Below, in pieces: positions 1 through 8,923 of a DNA stretch of 64,000 nucleotides. The DNA lies in NCBI RefSeq assembly GCF_040112705.1, contig NZ_CP157804.1, positions 3,094,001 to 3,158,000 on the forward strand. The letters are read 5' to 3'. Every line of letters begins with the position of its first letter. Within the stretch, counting starts at the first letter, position 1. A program made the position numbers and the translations under genes. The stretch is from Flagellimonas sp. MMG031 (lineage in GTDB: Bacteria; Bacteroidota; Bacteroidia; Flavobacteriales; Flavobacteriaceae). The notes below the pieces were generated by a model. That model made no database searches. It had not been told where the DNA came from and was given only the letters and a program-made list of their open reading frames with translations.

Positions 1-2
1 AA

Positions 3-536
3 TTTTATACAAAATCAATGTGGAGCGATTTGGAAAACAAAACAGAATCTTTTGTTTTTGAGAATAGGGAAATGGACTTTAAAGAAATTTGTCTGAATGC
101 AATATTTACTTATGATACTTCAAGTGAGATAATGGATTATCAATACAAAAACAGAAAGGATATGGAACGAACTTCTGAAATTTTTATATCATATTTTCCA
201 TATAAACACAAATCTATTTTACTAATGGGCTATCATAAGGATGATACAGCAAAATTAAAATCATATGTAAATCTTTTTTTCAAGGAAAATATTAAAAGAA
301 CTCATAAAAGATTATCAAGCCTAATAATTTTCAATTGTGAAACTTGGGTTTGTTCTAACTCATTTTACAAAGAGAAATTTGAAGGACTTGATTCTGAATT
401 TTTCAAAGCGATGAAGTTCTCTGCAAAAAATGGAAATGAAAGAAAGACATTTAACTTTGATTTATTTAAAACAGATTTTAAAATGGCCTTTAAGAATTTT
501 ATTAATAAAAGTGTTGGCCAACAAAGAAGGCTATAA
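3..536 (+). CDS. Hypothetical protein, 5' end probably outside the window
   Basis: I do not recognise this protein. An ATG lies at 18, but the frame stays open to the window edge (codons for F-Y-T-K-S precede it), so the gene may begin upstream. The visible 172 residues are rich in Phe, Lys and Asn, have no signal peptide and no clear membrane segment, and end in VGQQRRL. The gene is markedly more AT-rich than the KAP NTPase gene that follows, which suggests a separate origin. About 90 bp of non-coding DNA separate it from the next gene on the same strand. Confidence 0.55.
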   Translation, partial: FYTKSMWSDLENKTESFVFENREMDFKEICLNAIFTYDTSSEIMDYQYKNRKDMERTSEIFISYFPYKHKSILLMGYHKDDTAKLKSYVNLFFKENIKRTHKRLSSLIIFNCETWVCSNSFYKEKFEGLDSEFFKAMKFSAKNGNERKTFNFDLFKTDFKMAFKNFINKSVGQQRRL

Positions 537-629
537 GTAATTGCTTCTTTTTAACTACTACTGAATATGTGTGAGAATTTTCAGTTTAATGATTAAACGT
601 ACCATCCTAAATTTTGGTGTGTCTAAACT

Positions 630-3266
630 ATGAAAAATTGGTTTGCCAAAAATATGATAAAGAAAGAGGTCAGGTTGTTTCTATTGGCGATAGGACTGGT
701 AATCATCTTTCAGAATCCTTTGGAAGACGTATTCAATTCATTAATAGTGAAGCCAATTCTTGGCCAAGTTCAATCCAACATTTTTATTGACCTTACAATG
801 CTTGGTTTTTTAATCTGGATGTGGCATGATATCCGGGGAAAATTCACCAAACCTACCGATTTGGGAAGAGGATATTCAGCTGTGTTGGTCTTTGTATTGG
901 GGATTTACATCTACTACCGATTTTTCTCGATTCGATATCAGTTTACCGGCCTTCATCTGATTTCGGAAATTGCTTATTTGGATATAGTCATGCTGTATTG
1001 CTTTTTGCTGGTGATTCTTCGGCCTATTAATCAAATGAAAGGCAAGAAGGGCCCTGAAGTCAGCCAATCTTCTGGATTGGTGGATGAACCCATAGATGAT
1101 GAAGAGGAGGATGTACTGGAACGTATGCCCAAGGTCCGATTACTTGTTGATGAAATCGTTGCAGCTACAAATAAGAATTCCATAGCATTTGGGGTGACCG
1201 GTGAATGGGGATCCGGCAAGACCTCGTTTTTGAATTTAGTTGAGCGTGAAATCAGCAACAGAGACCAAAAGGATTTATTGGTAATAAACTTCAATCCATG
1301 GTTGAATTTGGGTACAAACACAATAATCCAAGAATTTTTTGAACTTCTACGATTAAAAATTCGTCCCCACAGTTTTGACATCTATATGGATATGGGCAAG
1401 TACTCCAGAAACATTTTGAAATCAAGCCCAAGTTCCTTTTTTAAGTTTATAGGGCATCTATTGGAATTCGGCAAAGACAATAGTGTCACGGAAGATTTTA
1501 AGCGGATCAACATTTCTTTGAAAAACTTGGGAAAAAAGTTTTTGATTGTGCTGGATGATATGGATCGGTTAAAAGCGGATGAAGTATTTGAAATATTGAA
1601 GCTGATAAGGAACACGGCCAATTTTGACAACTTCATATATCTGGTTGCCTATGACAAGACCTATATTTCAGAATCCTTGAGTAAGATTGGTATACCTAAA
1701 AACGATGCCTTCGCAGAAAAAATCTTTCTCAAGGAAGAGCACCTCCTACCAATTACTGAGGCCAAGATCAAGAAGTATCTCGCCGATCGGTTAAAAGAAG
1801 AACTCCCCTCAAAAAAACAGGAAATTGACAATTACTTTGGTTATTTAGTACGTTACTTGACCAGGGACAGAGGAAACTTTTGCCTAAAACATATCCGCGA
1901 TGTAAAACGGTTTCTAAAAAATTTCCTTAGAGAGTACAAGGAAATGGAACAAGAAGTGGACTTTAAGGACTATCTCAATGTCAAACTTTTGAAATTCAAA
2001 TTTTATGATGTGTACAGAATACTATTTTTGGATTCTTATTACTACCTACATCCTTCACAGAATACACGCAGTGCCAGTGGGGTGGCCCGAGATGCCCTAT
2101 TATTGGCATATGAAGGCGAGAATAACACCGGACTAGCCATCCGTCATAGAAAATTCGAGGAATCAAGGTTGGGGATCTATGCAACACAGGTGCTCAATAT
2201 GGGGAATGATTCCCTGAAAGATTTAAAAAAGCTGGTATCCGACCTATTTACGAACAACACCTATGCATCGAAAAGCCATCTATCCATTGTTTTCCCCTCA
2301 CACTATTATCGATATTTCCAGGATATGTTGCAAGAACACGAAATTTCAGAGGAGGTATTCAAATCTGAGATTAGAAGGGATTTGGACAGTATACAGGATG
2401 CAATTTCAAGATGGAACGGAGAAGGCAAGTTGGATGCGGTACGCGCACGGTTTTATGAGGTAAGTATCTATAATCTCCCCGATAGGGCGTCATTCGAAAA
2501 ATTTATACGTGCAATCTTTGTTCTAGCCAGCATTCCCATTGAAAAAGAGGAACACACCATTGGGTTCTATGGCTATGACTTGGACAATCTAAGAAATGTG
2601 ATTGGGGATTATGAAGAAAGAACTTCAAAGAAATTCTATAATGGAAAACGGGAAAGTTTAAAAGCGTTTACAATTGAGTTGCTCAACTTCGAAGATTACT
2701 CCTTGGAGTTTTGTGCCTGTTTGCTGAATAGATGGTACAGCTATTACCATGGGTATCAGTGGATTCTCAGTAAACCGGAAATCAAAGCCTTGCTTATCGG
2801 AGCCTTTAAAAATTATACTCAGACAGTACGCTTCCCTGATGATGATGTTTGGAACTATTACGGATATTGCCTAGTCACAGAATGGGATCCCTCAGGTCCC
2901 AATTCACGAACGTCTAGAAGGGTTCGGTTTACTGAGGCTAATGACATTTTTATCGCTTTCATCAAGGATCATCTAGATCAATTTCTGATTAGGTTCATAC
3001 AAACTCCCCATGGATTAACAGAGGCAAATAAATTAGGCATTGAAAGTATTGTAAACGATATATTTGGCAATAGATCCAACTTTATGTCATTTCTTGATGA
3101 TATGAAAATGAAGAAGGATGAAGGACAATTAACTTCTGAATTTATCGATGAATTTCAAGAATTTGCAATGCAATTGGAAGCTTCTGGGAAAGATGGAATT
3201 GAGTTTGAATTTGAATTCCCTCCAGCCATGGAGGTTGTGGCATCCCAGGTATGGCGAAGGGCATAG
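630..3266 (+). CDS. KAP family P-loop NTPase with N-terminal membrane segments
   Basis: This 878-residue protein has the layout of KAP NTPases, membrane-anchored STAND-like ATPases often found in phage-defence loci. Four hydrophobic segments lie at about residues 13-28, 51-65, 84-99 and 114-130, followed by an acidic linker near 152-164. The Walker A is GEWGSGKT at 191-198; the Walker B with the DDMDR signature is at 309-313 inside KKFLIVLDDMDRL. The KAP-typical VINFNPW follows the P loop. The C-terminal half (about 450-878) matches nothing I know and may be the sensor or effector part. It heads a same-strand series with the graspetide-like genes; the gap to the next gene is 60 bp. A defence role is inferred from family and context. 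Other KAP proteins have unrelated roles. Confidence 0.85.
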   Translation: MKNWFAKNMIKKEVRLFLLAIGLVIIFQNPLEDVFNSLIVKPILGQVQSNIFIDLTMLGFLIWMWHDIRGKFTKPTDLGRGYSAVLVFVLGIYIYYRFFSIRYQFTGLHLISEIAYLDIVMLYCFLLVILRPINQMKGKKGPEVSQSSGLVDEPIDDEEEDVLERMPKVRLLVDEIVAATNKNSIAFGVTGEWGSGKTSFLNLVEREISNRDQKDLLVINFNPWLNLGTNTIIQEFFELLRLKIRPHSFDIYMDMGKYSRNILKSSPSSFFKFIGHLLEFGKDNSVTEDFKRINISLKNLGKKFLIVLDDMDRLKADEVFEILKLIRNTANFDNFIYLVAYDKTYISESLSKIGIPKNDAFAEKIFLKEEHLLPITEAKIKKYLADRLKEELPSKKQEIDNYFGYLVRYLTRDRGNFCLKHIRDVKRFLKNFLREYKEMEQEVDFKDYLNVKLLKFKFYDVYRILFLDSYYYLHPSQNTRSASGVARDALLLAYEGENNTGLAIRHRKFEESRLGIYATQVLNMGNDSLKDLKKLVSDLFTNNTYASKSHLSIVFPSHYYRYFQDMLQEHEISEEVFKSEIRRDLDSIQDAISRWNGEGKLDAVRARFYEVSIYNLPDRASFEKFIRAIFVLASIPIEKEEHTIGFYGYDLDNLRNVIGDYEERTSKKFYNGKRESLKAFTIELLNFEDYSLEFCACLLNRWYSYYHGYQWILSKPEIKALLIGAFKNYTQTVRFPDDDVWNYYGYCLVTEWDPSGPNSRTSRRVRFTEANDIFIAFIKDHLDQFLIRFIQTPHGLTEANKLGIESIVNDIFGNRSNFMSFLDDMKMKKDEGQLTSEFIDEFQEFAMQLEASGKDGIEFEFEFPPAMEVVASQVWRRA

Positions 3267-3326
3267 TTATGAATCAATCGTTTTTTTGACCATCAAAGTA
3301 TGTGGCTGAAAGAATTAAACTAAAAA

Positions 3327-3839
3327 ATGGAAAAATACAATATTGAACTTTATACCAACCCGGAACTAAGTTACCACAATTCATTACTGGACAAGTTAAA
3401 GGTCGGCCACTTTATTTATAATATTCGGCAACAAAGAATTGTATTGGTGGACATAGCGGTTCTGGAGGAAATCCTTGAATATGAAAACAAAAAGGAGAAG
3501 ACATCCGAACCTAATTTTGTCCCATTGTACCTAACCCATGAATGGTTGGTCAATGTCTTCAACTTTAAGGCAAAACATATGGCTACAAATGGCATTACAG
3601 TTTATACCTCTGATCGTAATGGTATGAAGATACACGGACAAAGAGGTCAGTTTTTTGTTGGAGTTACCATTAGGGAAAAAATCAATTCCAAAGGCTGGAA
3701 GGGTACCCATGCCAGCAAACCACCCATCTGTTTTGTCAATGAGCTAATGGACTATTGTTTTTTATTGAAACGTGATATGATTACCTTTAATGAGTATGAT
3801 TTGGCTCAAATCAATATATTGATGAAGTATAATCTTTAA
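3327..3839 (+). CDS. Hypothetical protein of a phage/mobile-element type
   Basis: This is a 170-residue soluble protein of unknown function. The stretch LKVGHFIYNIRQQRIVLVD followed by VPLYLTHEWLVNVFNF resembles small proteins common in Bacteroidota phages and mobile elements that read roughly as a short 'identity - becomes - PxxLTxEWLxxF' fold; this likeness is from memory and weak. No catalytic motif is evident. Its TAA stop shares one base with the ATG of the next gene (TAATG at 3837-3841), so it is probably translationally coupled to the graspetide-like precursor and may belong to that pathway. Confidence 0.6.
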   Translation: MEKYNIELYTNPELSYHNSLLDKLKVGHFIYNIRQQRIVLVDIAVLEEILEYENKKEKTSEPNFVPLYLTHEWLVNVFNFKAKHMATNGITVYTSDRNGMKIHGQRGQFFVGVTIREKINSKGWKGTHASKPPICFVNELMDYCFLLKRDMITFNEYDLAQINILMKYNL

Positions 3840-4201
3840 TGCCTAATAAATTGCCTTTTATGAAGCCAATCACATTTCAATTTTTGGAACAATGCGCTGA
3901 GGATGGATTTAATGATTCAGTGTTGTATTACGATGAAGACCTAAATTTATCCGTAGACCGTAAAACGGGATTGCCCGCCTTTGATGTGCTATCCATGGAT
4001 ACCAGCACTGGGACAAAAGATTATGTAGAAGTTTCCGATGCGGATGACTCCTTGAAGGCCTCCTATATGGACACTGCAACTCGTACCAATACGCAAATGG
4101 AATCCACGGATTTGGACAACAATGTGCACCACCTTATCCAAATGATGGATACTTCAACGGCCACAAGGACGTATGATGAGGCAGCAGATTCTGATGTTTG
4201 A
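3839..4201 (+). CDS. Graspetide-like (omega-ester RiPP) precursor with three core repeats
   Basis: A 120-residue protein that reads as the substrate of the adjacent ATP-grasp ligase. The N-terminal part contains KPITFQFLEQ (residues 9-18), similar to the PFFxRFLE leader helix that microviridin ligases bind. The C-terminal half has three copies of M-D-T-[SA]-T-x-T-x(4)-E-x-x-D-x-D at residues 53-69, 77-93 and 103-119, all with identical spacing of Thr and acidic residues. Thr side chains are the usual donors and Glu/Asp the acceptors of macrolactone rings in graspetides, so each repeat could form up to three esters. Start is the ATG overlapping the previous stop; ATG at 3860 is an alternative. 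No double-Gly cleavage site is obvious. The modification itself is inferred. Confidence 0.85.
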   Translation: MPNKLPFMKPITFQFLEQCAEDGFNDSVLYYDEDLNLSVDRKTGLPAFDVLSMDTSTGTKDYVEVSDADDSLKASYMDTATRTNTQMESTDLDNNVHHLIQMMDTSTATRTYDEAADSDV

Positions 4202-4206
4202 CAGGT

Positions 4207-5121
4207 ATGATTCTTATAATAACCCATAGAACCGATTATACTACTGATTTCCTTATTAATAAATTAAACCAAAGGAATATTCCGTACCAAAGATTGAACT
4301 GTGAGAACTTGATTTCCCAGGATTATGCCTTTGAAATTAACTATACCTTTAATTTCCACTTTAAAGGTATCAAAACGTTCACGTCGGGTTGGTTCCGAAG
4401 AACAAAGCTCCCTCAAATCCAAGGTGTGTCCGAGGAAGAAAGGTTATATTTATTGGGGGAGTACGATGCACTTGTTCAAAATATAGTATCATCGATTGAT
4501 TGTCAATGGTTAAGCGAACCCAGACACATCTATTTTGCAGAAAACAAAACAGTACAATTAAAGAAAGCCAAAGGTTTGGGATTTAATATCCCCCCGACCT
4601 TGATTACGAACAAAAGGGACTTGGTCAAAACGTTTTATGATCAGCATGATGGAAACATTGTCATCAAGCCAATTTCCAAAACTCGGATTGACTATCAGGA
4701 CCAGCCAGGATTTATCTTTACAAACGTGGTTGGGAAGGATGTAATTAAAGACCTTGATTCGTTCGATATGAATCCTTGTATTCTCCAAAAAAACATACAA
4801 AAGGAATATGAAATTCGGGTCACTGTAGTAAAAGACAAGGTTTTTGCCGCCGCTGTTGATAGTCAAGAAGATGAGGCCACCAAGGTGGATTGGAGACGGA
4901 AAAAATTGGATTTCAGGGAAACTAGACTACCCAAAACAATAGAAAAGAAGTGTGTTCAACTGGTAAAGGAATGCAAATTGGGATTTGGGGCCATCGATAT
5001 GATAAAGACAATGGAAAATGAATATTTTTTTCTAGAACTGAACCCTAATGGTCAATGGGCATGGATTGAATTGCAAACAGGCCAAAAAATATCCGAGGCA
5101 ATAATAAATGGTCTGACTTAA
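4207..5121 (+). CDS. MvdC/MvdD-family ATP-grasp peptide ligase
   Basis: This protein of about 304 residues has the architecture of the ATP-grasp ligases that close ester or amide rings in microviridins and other graspetides. It begins MILIITH with a small N-terminal fold, carries the WFRR segment common in this family, a nucleotide-binding lysine in NIVIKPISK, the core acidic stretch AAAVDSQEDEATKVDWRR, and the C-terminal metal/phosphate motif FLELNPNGQWAWIE. I prefer the ATG at 4207. A TTG at 4198 also lies in frame and would overlap the precursor stop. Either way precursor and ligase are tightly coupled, which supports one substrate-enzyme pair. No second ligase, acetyltransferase or exporter/peptidase is encoded nearby. 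Confidence 0.9.
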   Translation: MILIITHRTDYTTDFLINKLNQRNIPYQRLNCENLISQDYAFEINYTFNFHFKGIKTFTSGWFRRTKLPQIQGVSEEERLYLLGEYDALVQNIVSSIDCQWLSEPRHIYFAENKTVQLKKAKGLGFNIPPTLITNKRDLVKTFYDQHDGNIVIKPISKTRIDYQDQPGFIFTNVVGKDVIKDLDSFDMNPCILQKNIQKEYEIRVTVVKDKVFAAAVDSQEDEATKVDWRRKKLDFRETRLPKTIEKKCVQLVKECKLGFGAIDMIKTMENEYFFLELNPNGQWAWIELQTGQKISEAIINGLT

Positions 5122-5129
5122 ATTATCCC

Positions 5130-5867
5130 ATGAGTTTTTTCAAATTTCTTTTCTTACCCCGGCAATTGAAATCAAAAAAACCCTTTGATTATGATAAAAA
5201 TAATTATCGGAATCTAAGGAGAGAGCAATTGGAGTTACATAAATCCTATCTAAAAGAAATGGAATCCGAGGAGAATTCAAGGTTGTTAATGATTGAAAAT
5301 AAGACCGCACAATTGGTTTCGCAAACAGGGCTTGTATTTGCACTACTGAGTTTGTTCGTTCCTTTCATCGTTGAATTCGTTCTGAATGTGCATATTATTT
5401 TTCGGGTGGTTTTCATAATGTTGTTAATCATATGCTTTCTGTGCTACATTTTAGCGATAATCAACTCGTTAAAAAATTTCAATGTAAAGAAGTTTAATTA
5501 TGGGTACAAGTCCCCAATGACCATATTGAACCACCAATCTTTGAGTGAAAAAAAATTTATGCAAATGGAAATCAAGGATGCGTTGTATTGCATCAACAAT
5601 AACATCGAAATGAACAACCGAAAGGCAACCCATCTGATAAGGGGATATCATTTTTTCAAATTTGGTATCGTGTCAACCGCGGTACTGGTAGTTTTTCTCT
5701 GTGCATCGCTTCTGTTCATCAACGGTAAAGAAAGTGAAAATGGCACCAAACAACCCTTGGAAACACAAATTAAAAAAGAGTTTTTAGATAATACAACGAA
5801 CAGAGATTTTGAAAAAGTCCATGATACAATCAAGATAGATACAATGTCCAAGGCTAAAATTGATTGA
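5130..5867 (+). CDS. Multi-pass membrane protein, SLATT/PycTM-like
   Basis: A 245-residue protein starting 8 bp after the ATP-grasp gene, so likely the last gene of the operon. Residues about 1-60 are charged; two hydrophobic helices follow (about 70-92 and 95-118), then a soluble stretch with KDALYCINNNIEMNNRKATHLIRGYHFFKFGI, a further membrane helix near 183-205, and a charged tail. The pattern IENKTAQLVSQTGLVFALLS plus a second K/N-rich helix before another TM pair recalls SLATT and Pycsar TM effectors, which form membrane pores in phage defence. That likeness is my reading of the helix layout, not a domain hit. Other roles (export or immunity for the peptide) are possible. Confidence 0.6.
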   Translation: MSFFKFLFLPRQLKSKKPFDYDKNNYRNLRREQLELHKSYLKEMESEENSRLLMIENKTAQLVSQTGLVFALLSLFVPFIVEFVLNVHIIFRVVFIMLLIICFLCYILAIINSLKNFNVKKFNYGYKSPMTILNHQSLSEKKFMQMEIKDALYCINNNIEMNNRKATHLIRGYHFFKFGIVSTAVLVVFLCASLLFINGKESENGTKQPLETQIKKEFLDNTTNRDFEKVHDTIKIDTMSKAKID

Positions 5868-5899
5868 ATAACTTCAATCCAAAAATTTTATAGATTGAT

Positions 5900-6919
5900 C
5901 TATTGCGATAATTCTCTGCTGTTCAAATCATAGGTTGTTACCTTATGAAGGTTAACACTTGTACAATCCATAAGGTCTTGGTCAAAAATGACAACATTTT
6001 TTCCGGAGGGATGCAATGAACTGGCAAATCGTATGCCACTGGCTCCAGTATAGATTCGGATAAATTCGCAGACATACTGAGTTGGGATATATTCTATTTC
6101 CGAATCATACCGCCTCATAGGCTTGGACAAATCTCGACTGACCCTTTCCCGTAATAACTTGGCCATAATCGTCTCCCGTACCATTTCTGGCTGGAACAGA
6201 GGTGTGTCCTCAGTAAAATCCACTATATTGACAAATTCATTTTCCTCTTTGAGTTGAAATGTGGCTATGCTGAGTTCATCCAAATAGGATGCCCGTACTT
6301 CATAAAGCACCGTCTTCGGATTATCACATAAATATAAGTAGGGTATTCCCATAGGGTTAGCCCTACCTCCTTTTGCAAAATCGCGTGTAGGTGCATACAT
6401 CTTATCATGGGGATAGGCTTGGTTCCCGCTTTGGTGATGGACCCTGGCCCTATATAGAAAAGTGTCTGGTGTCAAGCCATATTGTGTATTGAAGAATCCA
6501 TCCCAACCCAATTCAAGCAGCTGGTCCAGATTGGACAAAAATCGATGGGACCATTTCAACTCTTTTTTAAGAATTTCCCAATATTCATGGTTGTTGTTTA
6601 TTTCCTGGATATAATCAACAGGGCTACTGGCATTATTTATCTCGGTATCGATTTTTGGCAAAACATAGTTTAAGATACTTTCGGCCACTTGATGATTAGA
6701 AAAAAAACTCCAATTTCCTTGGATTTTGTTTTTGATACTATCCCCATCTTCGACAAGTCTATAATTATCGATGAGTTCCTGAAAAAAATCCATGAGCTCG
6801 TTGATGTCCATGATAGGCTGATCTGTGGCGGTACAAATAGCACAATCCCCTTTTGAGTTCGAGGCGGAAACAAAGGCTTTCAATTCAGTATCGGTAAAAC
6901 AACTAGGGCAAACTTCCAT
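5900..6919 (-). CDS. RES domain protein with N-terminal zinc ribbon
   Basis: 339 residues. An N-terminal C4xxC7 ... C26xxC29 pair suggests a zinc ribbon, followed by a helical part (HEPN/RES N-terminal-like) and a C-terminal RES domain. RES landmarks are LYRAR (Arg157/159), TVLYEVRASY with Glu207, and GIRFASSLHPSGKNVVIFD with the conserved serines. Stand-alone RES toxins degrade NAD+; here the domain is embedded in a larger protein without a Xre-type antitoxin beside it. It is the last gene of a trio: 3 bp separate it from the sce7725-like gene. Such RES proteins often accompany sce7725/sce7726 genes, which suggests one functional system. Function as NAD+-degrading effector is inferred. Confidence 0.85.
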   Translation of the reverse strand: MEVCPSCFTDTELKAFVSASNSKGDCAICTATDQPIMDINELMDFFQELIDNYRLVEDGDSIKNKIQGNWSFFSNHQVAESILNYVLPKIDTEINNASSPVDYIQEINNNHEYWEILKKELKWSHRFLSNLDQLLELGWDGFFNTQYGLTPDTFLYRARVHHQSGNQAYPHDKMYAPTRDFAKGGRANPMGIPYLYLCDNPKTVLYEVRASYLDELSIATFQLKEENEFVNIVDFTEDTPLFQPEMVRETIMAKLLRERVSRDLSKPMRRYDSEIEYIPTQYVCEFIRIYTGASGIRFASSLHPSGKNVVIFDQDLMDCTSVNLHKVTTYDLNSRELSQ

Positions 6920-6922
6920 GTA

Positions 6923-7855
6923 TCAATATTGGCTAAGATAGTTTTGAAGGATAAGAAGATGGTTCTTGATACTGATTTTCTTTACGGTTCCAAGCCCAGG
7001 ATAATGTTGACGGTCGTAGTAATCCTCCAATTCCGCAATCGCTGGGTTGTTGAATCCGTTAGCCCTACAAAATCCTACAGCTTTTTCAGCAGCTTCGGCG
7101 AATTTCCCTTGAACGTTGGCAATGGAATCATTGGTGTCGGAAGTAAAATGCCTGATCCAAATTTGGTTGTCGGCTTTCATATATGTCAAATGGATAACCA
7201 CTGCCCTAGGAGTGCTCCCACTATCACTGAATTCACTGGGAAGCACCGTATAATCAGAAAAACCACTGAAGCTTTCATTTACATAATGGAGATGTTCCTC
7301 GGAAAATCGATGCTCCTGAATGTCAAGAAAATCACTGTTCCGCTGTTGCTTCTCGAAAAAATCATCCAAACGGATATAGGTTTTGCCTAAGCCCCTGACA
7401 TAACGATCCAAGGCTCTATTTCTTCCCGGGTCTTCCACAACAACGGACTGAACTGAAGCGGACTCCACTAGCCTCCTGAACTCAGGATCATCAGGATTAA
7501 GATCATTTTGACAAATGACCATACAATCCCCCAATCCGTAATCTGCTATTGCCTTTAAAATGTAGTCGGCATTGTTTCTGAAATAAAATGCTCTTCCTAT
7601 CGAGAACTGACCCTGCTGCAGGTATTCCAAAAAAACCTCACGATCACCGGTCACCTCACCGACCAAAGGGTTCACAATGATAAACGCTTGTTGACTGGTA
7701 GCGGCAAATGTTGAAAGTGCAATGTTTAAATTGTTGAACGATTCTTTGACCGGTTCCAAAATAGGCACAATGGTACCTTGGGAAGTGTTTGTATTGGCCA
7801 AATCCCGTAGTGCAATCAATTCAAATTGCCGTGCCCTAAGTAGTGGATAATACAT
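6923..7855 (-). CDS. sce7725-family (beta) protein
   Basis: 310 residues, beginning MYYPLLRARQFELIALRDL and containing IVPILEPVKE early in the chain, the signature of the sce7725 / beta protein family (named from a phage T4-type beta protein). No catalytic residues are established for the family. The start codon lies inside the end of the sce7726-like gene (20 bp overlap), and the RES gene follows after 3 bp, so the three are almost certainly co-transcribed and probably act together. I infer a role as scaffold or regulator of the trio, without direct evidence. Confidence 0.85.
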   Translation of the reverse strand: MYYPLLRARQFELIALRDLANTNTSQGTIVPILEPVKESFNNLNIALSTFAATSQQAFIIVNPLVGEVTGDREVFLEYLQQGQFSIGRAFYFRNNADYILKAIADYGLGDCMVICQNDLNPDDPEFRRLVESASVQSVVVEDPGRNRALDRYVRGLGKTYIRLDDFFEKQQRNSDFLDIQEHRFSEEHLHYVNESFSGFSDYTVLPSEFSDSGSTPRAVVIHLTYMKADNQIWIRHFTSDTNDSIANVQGKFAEAAEKAVGFCRANGFNNPAIAELEDYYDRQHYPGLGTVKKISIKNHLLILQNYLSQY

Positions 7856-8726
7856 GGGTAGGTTTAATTGGTGATTTAAGATGATCCATCAATGCTTTCC
7901 TGTCCGCTGTTGACAACTTCAGGGCAAGACTCATTTGATTGAATTCCTTGTAATGTTTCTTATTGAGGGCAATGGGCTTTTGCCTAGCCTTCATAACAGA
8001 AATGAAATAGGAATTGAGTTCATCATTTGGAATCTGTAAGATCAATTCCCTACATCTCTCAAATTGGTTGAAACTAGTCATTTTTGGCAAGCTTCCAAAA
8101 TGTCTTTTGACCAGATTTTTGTATTCGTGTGTGTGCAATACTTTCATTATGGTATTTTTGTCCAATTCACTATTGGGAATGGCCTTGCGGTGAACCTGAA
8201 ATTTTTCATTACTATCGGGCCGATACAAAATTATTCCGATTTCCTTTCCAAAATGCTCATATTGACCAAGTCTTGATTCTGAAAGTACTAAGTAGATTTC
8301 GTTGAATGCCCTTTGATAATTTACCAATTGGAAATCCAAACGTTTGGCCGAGTCCATCTCAGTCTTTATCTCAAAGACCTTGGAAGTCCCATTGAACATG
8401 GCAAGGTCGGCGACTGAATTTCCTACTCTGAATTCCGAGAAAACCTGTGAATCACCGGCGTTGACCTCCTGAATCAAACATTCATTCAAAAAGCTATTCT
8501 TAAATATATACTCGTTCTGGTAATGACCTTCAAGAATTTTATAAACGTACCTAAGGTATTCAACAAATGTGGTATTGTCCATGGTCAACCAATCCTCATC
8601 ATATCTTATTATTTTATGGTAAATGGAGGTAAAATCATTTTTGAACCATGATTTGACCTGATTTCTGGAAAACAAGGAGGAATAATCCCGTAATTGATTA
8701 ATTGAAAAGGAGGAAGTACTTGCCAT
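7836..8726 (-). CDS. sce7726-family protein with PD-(D/E)XK-like core
   Basis: 296 residues. The sce7726 core is seen as SVADLAMFNGTSKVFEIKTEMDSAKRLDFQLVNYQRAFNEIYLVLSE. Within it Asp107, Glu119-x-Lys121 and Gln133 follow the spacing of a PD-(D/E)XK nuclease active site. The N-terminal 60 and C-terminal 100 residues are helical and of unknown role. It is the promoter-proximal gene of the sce7726-sce7725-RES trio. About 200 bp of AT-rich DNA precede it and presumably hold the promoter. Nuclease activity is an inference from the motif. Confidence 0.85.
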   Translation of the reverse strand: MASTSSFSINQLRDYSSLFSRNQVKSWFKNDFTSIYHKIIRYDEDWLTMDNTTFVEYLRYVYKILEGHYQNEYIFKNSFLNECLIQEVNAGDSQVFSEFRVGNSVADLAMFNGTSKVFEIKTEMDSAKRLDFQLVNYQRAFNEIYLVLSESRLGQYEHFGKEIGIILYRPDSNEKFQVHRKAIPNSELDKNTIMKVLHTHEYKNLVKRHFGSLPKMTSFNQFERCRELILQIPNDELNSYFISVMKARQKPIALNKKHYKEFNQMSLALKLSTADRKALMDHLKSPIKPTHVLSTT

Positions 8727-8923
8727 AAAACAAAGTTAGGTTTAAAATTTAATTTTCATTGCTTTTCAAGAAATTACAAGTTTTGGTTATGGTATTAATC
8801 GTCTCAAAATGCAAAAGGCAATATTTTGGCATTAGATTACTGGACATTTGCAAATTCCTTGAAAAAACTTTGGTTTTTAAAGAAATCTAAACCTATCAAG
8901 AACAACTAAACAATCCTATTGTT

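Noticed and set aside
3839..4201. The Thr/Asp-rich repeat protein as a low-complexity or calcium-binding protein
   Set aside because: The exact spacing in three repeats plus the coupled ATP-grasp ligase and the FLE leader segment fit a graspetide precursor far better.
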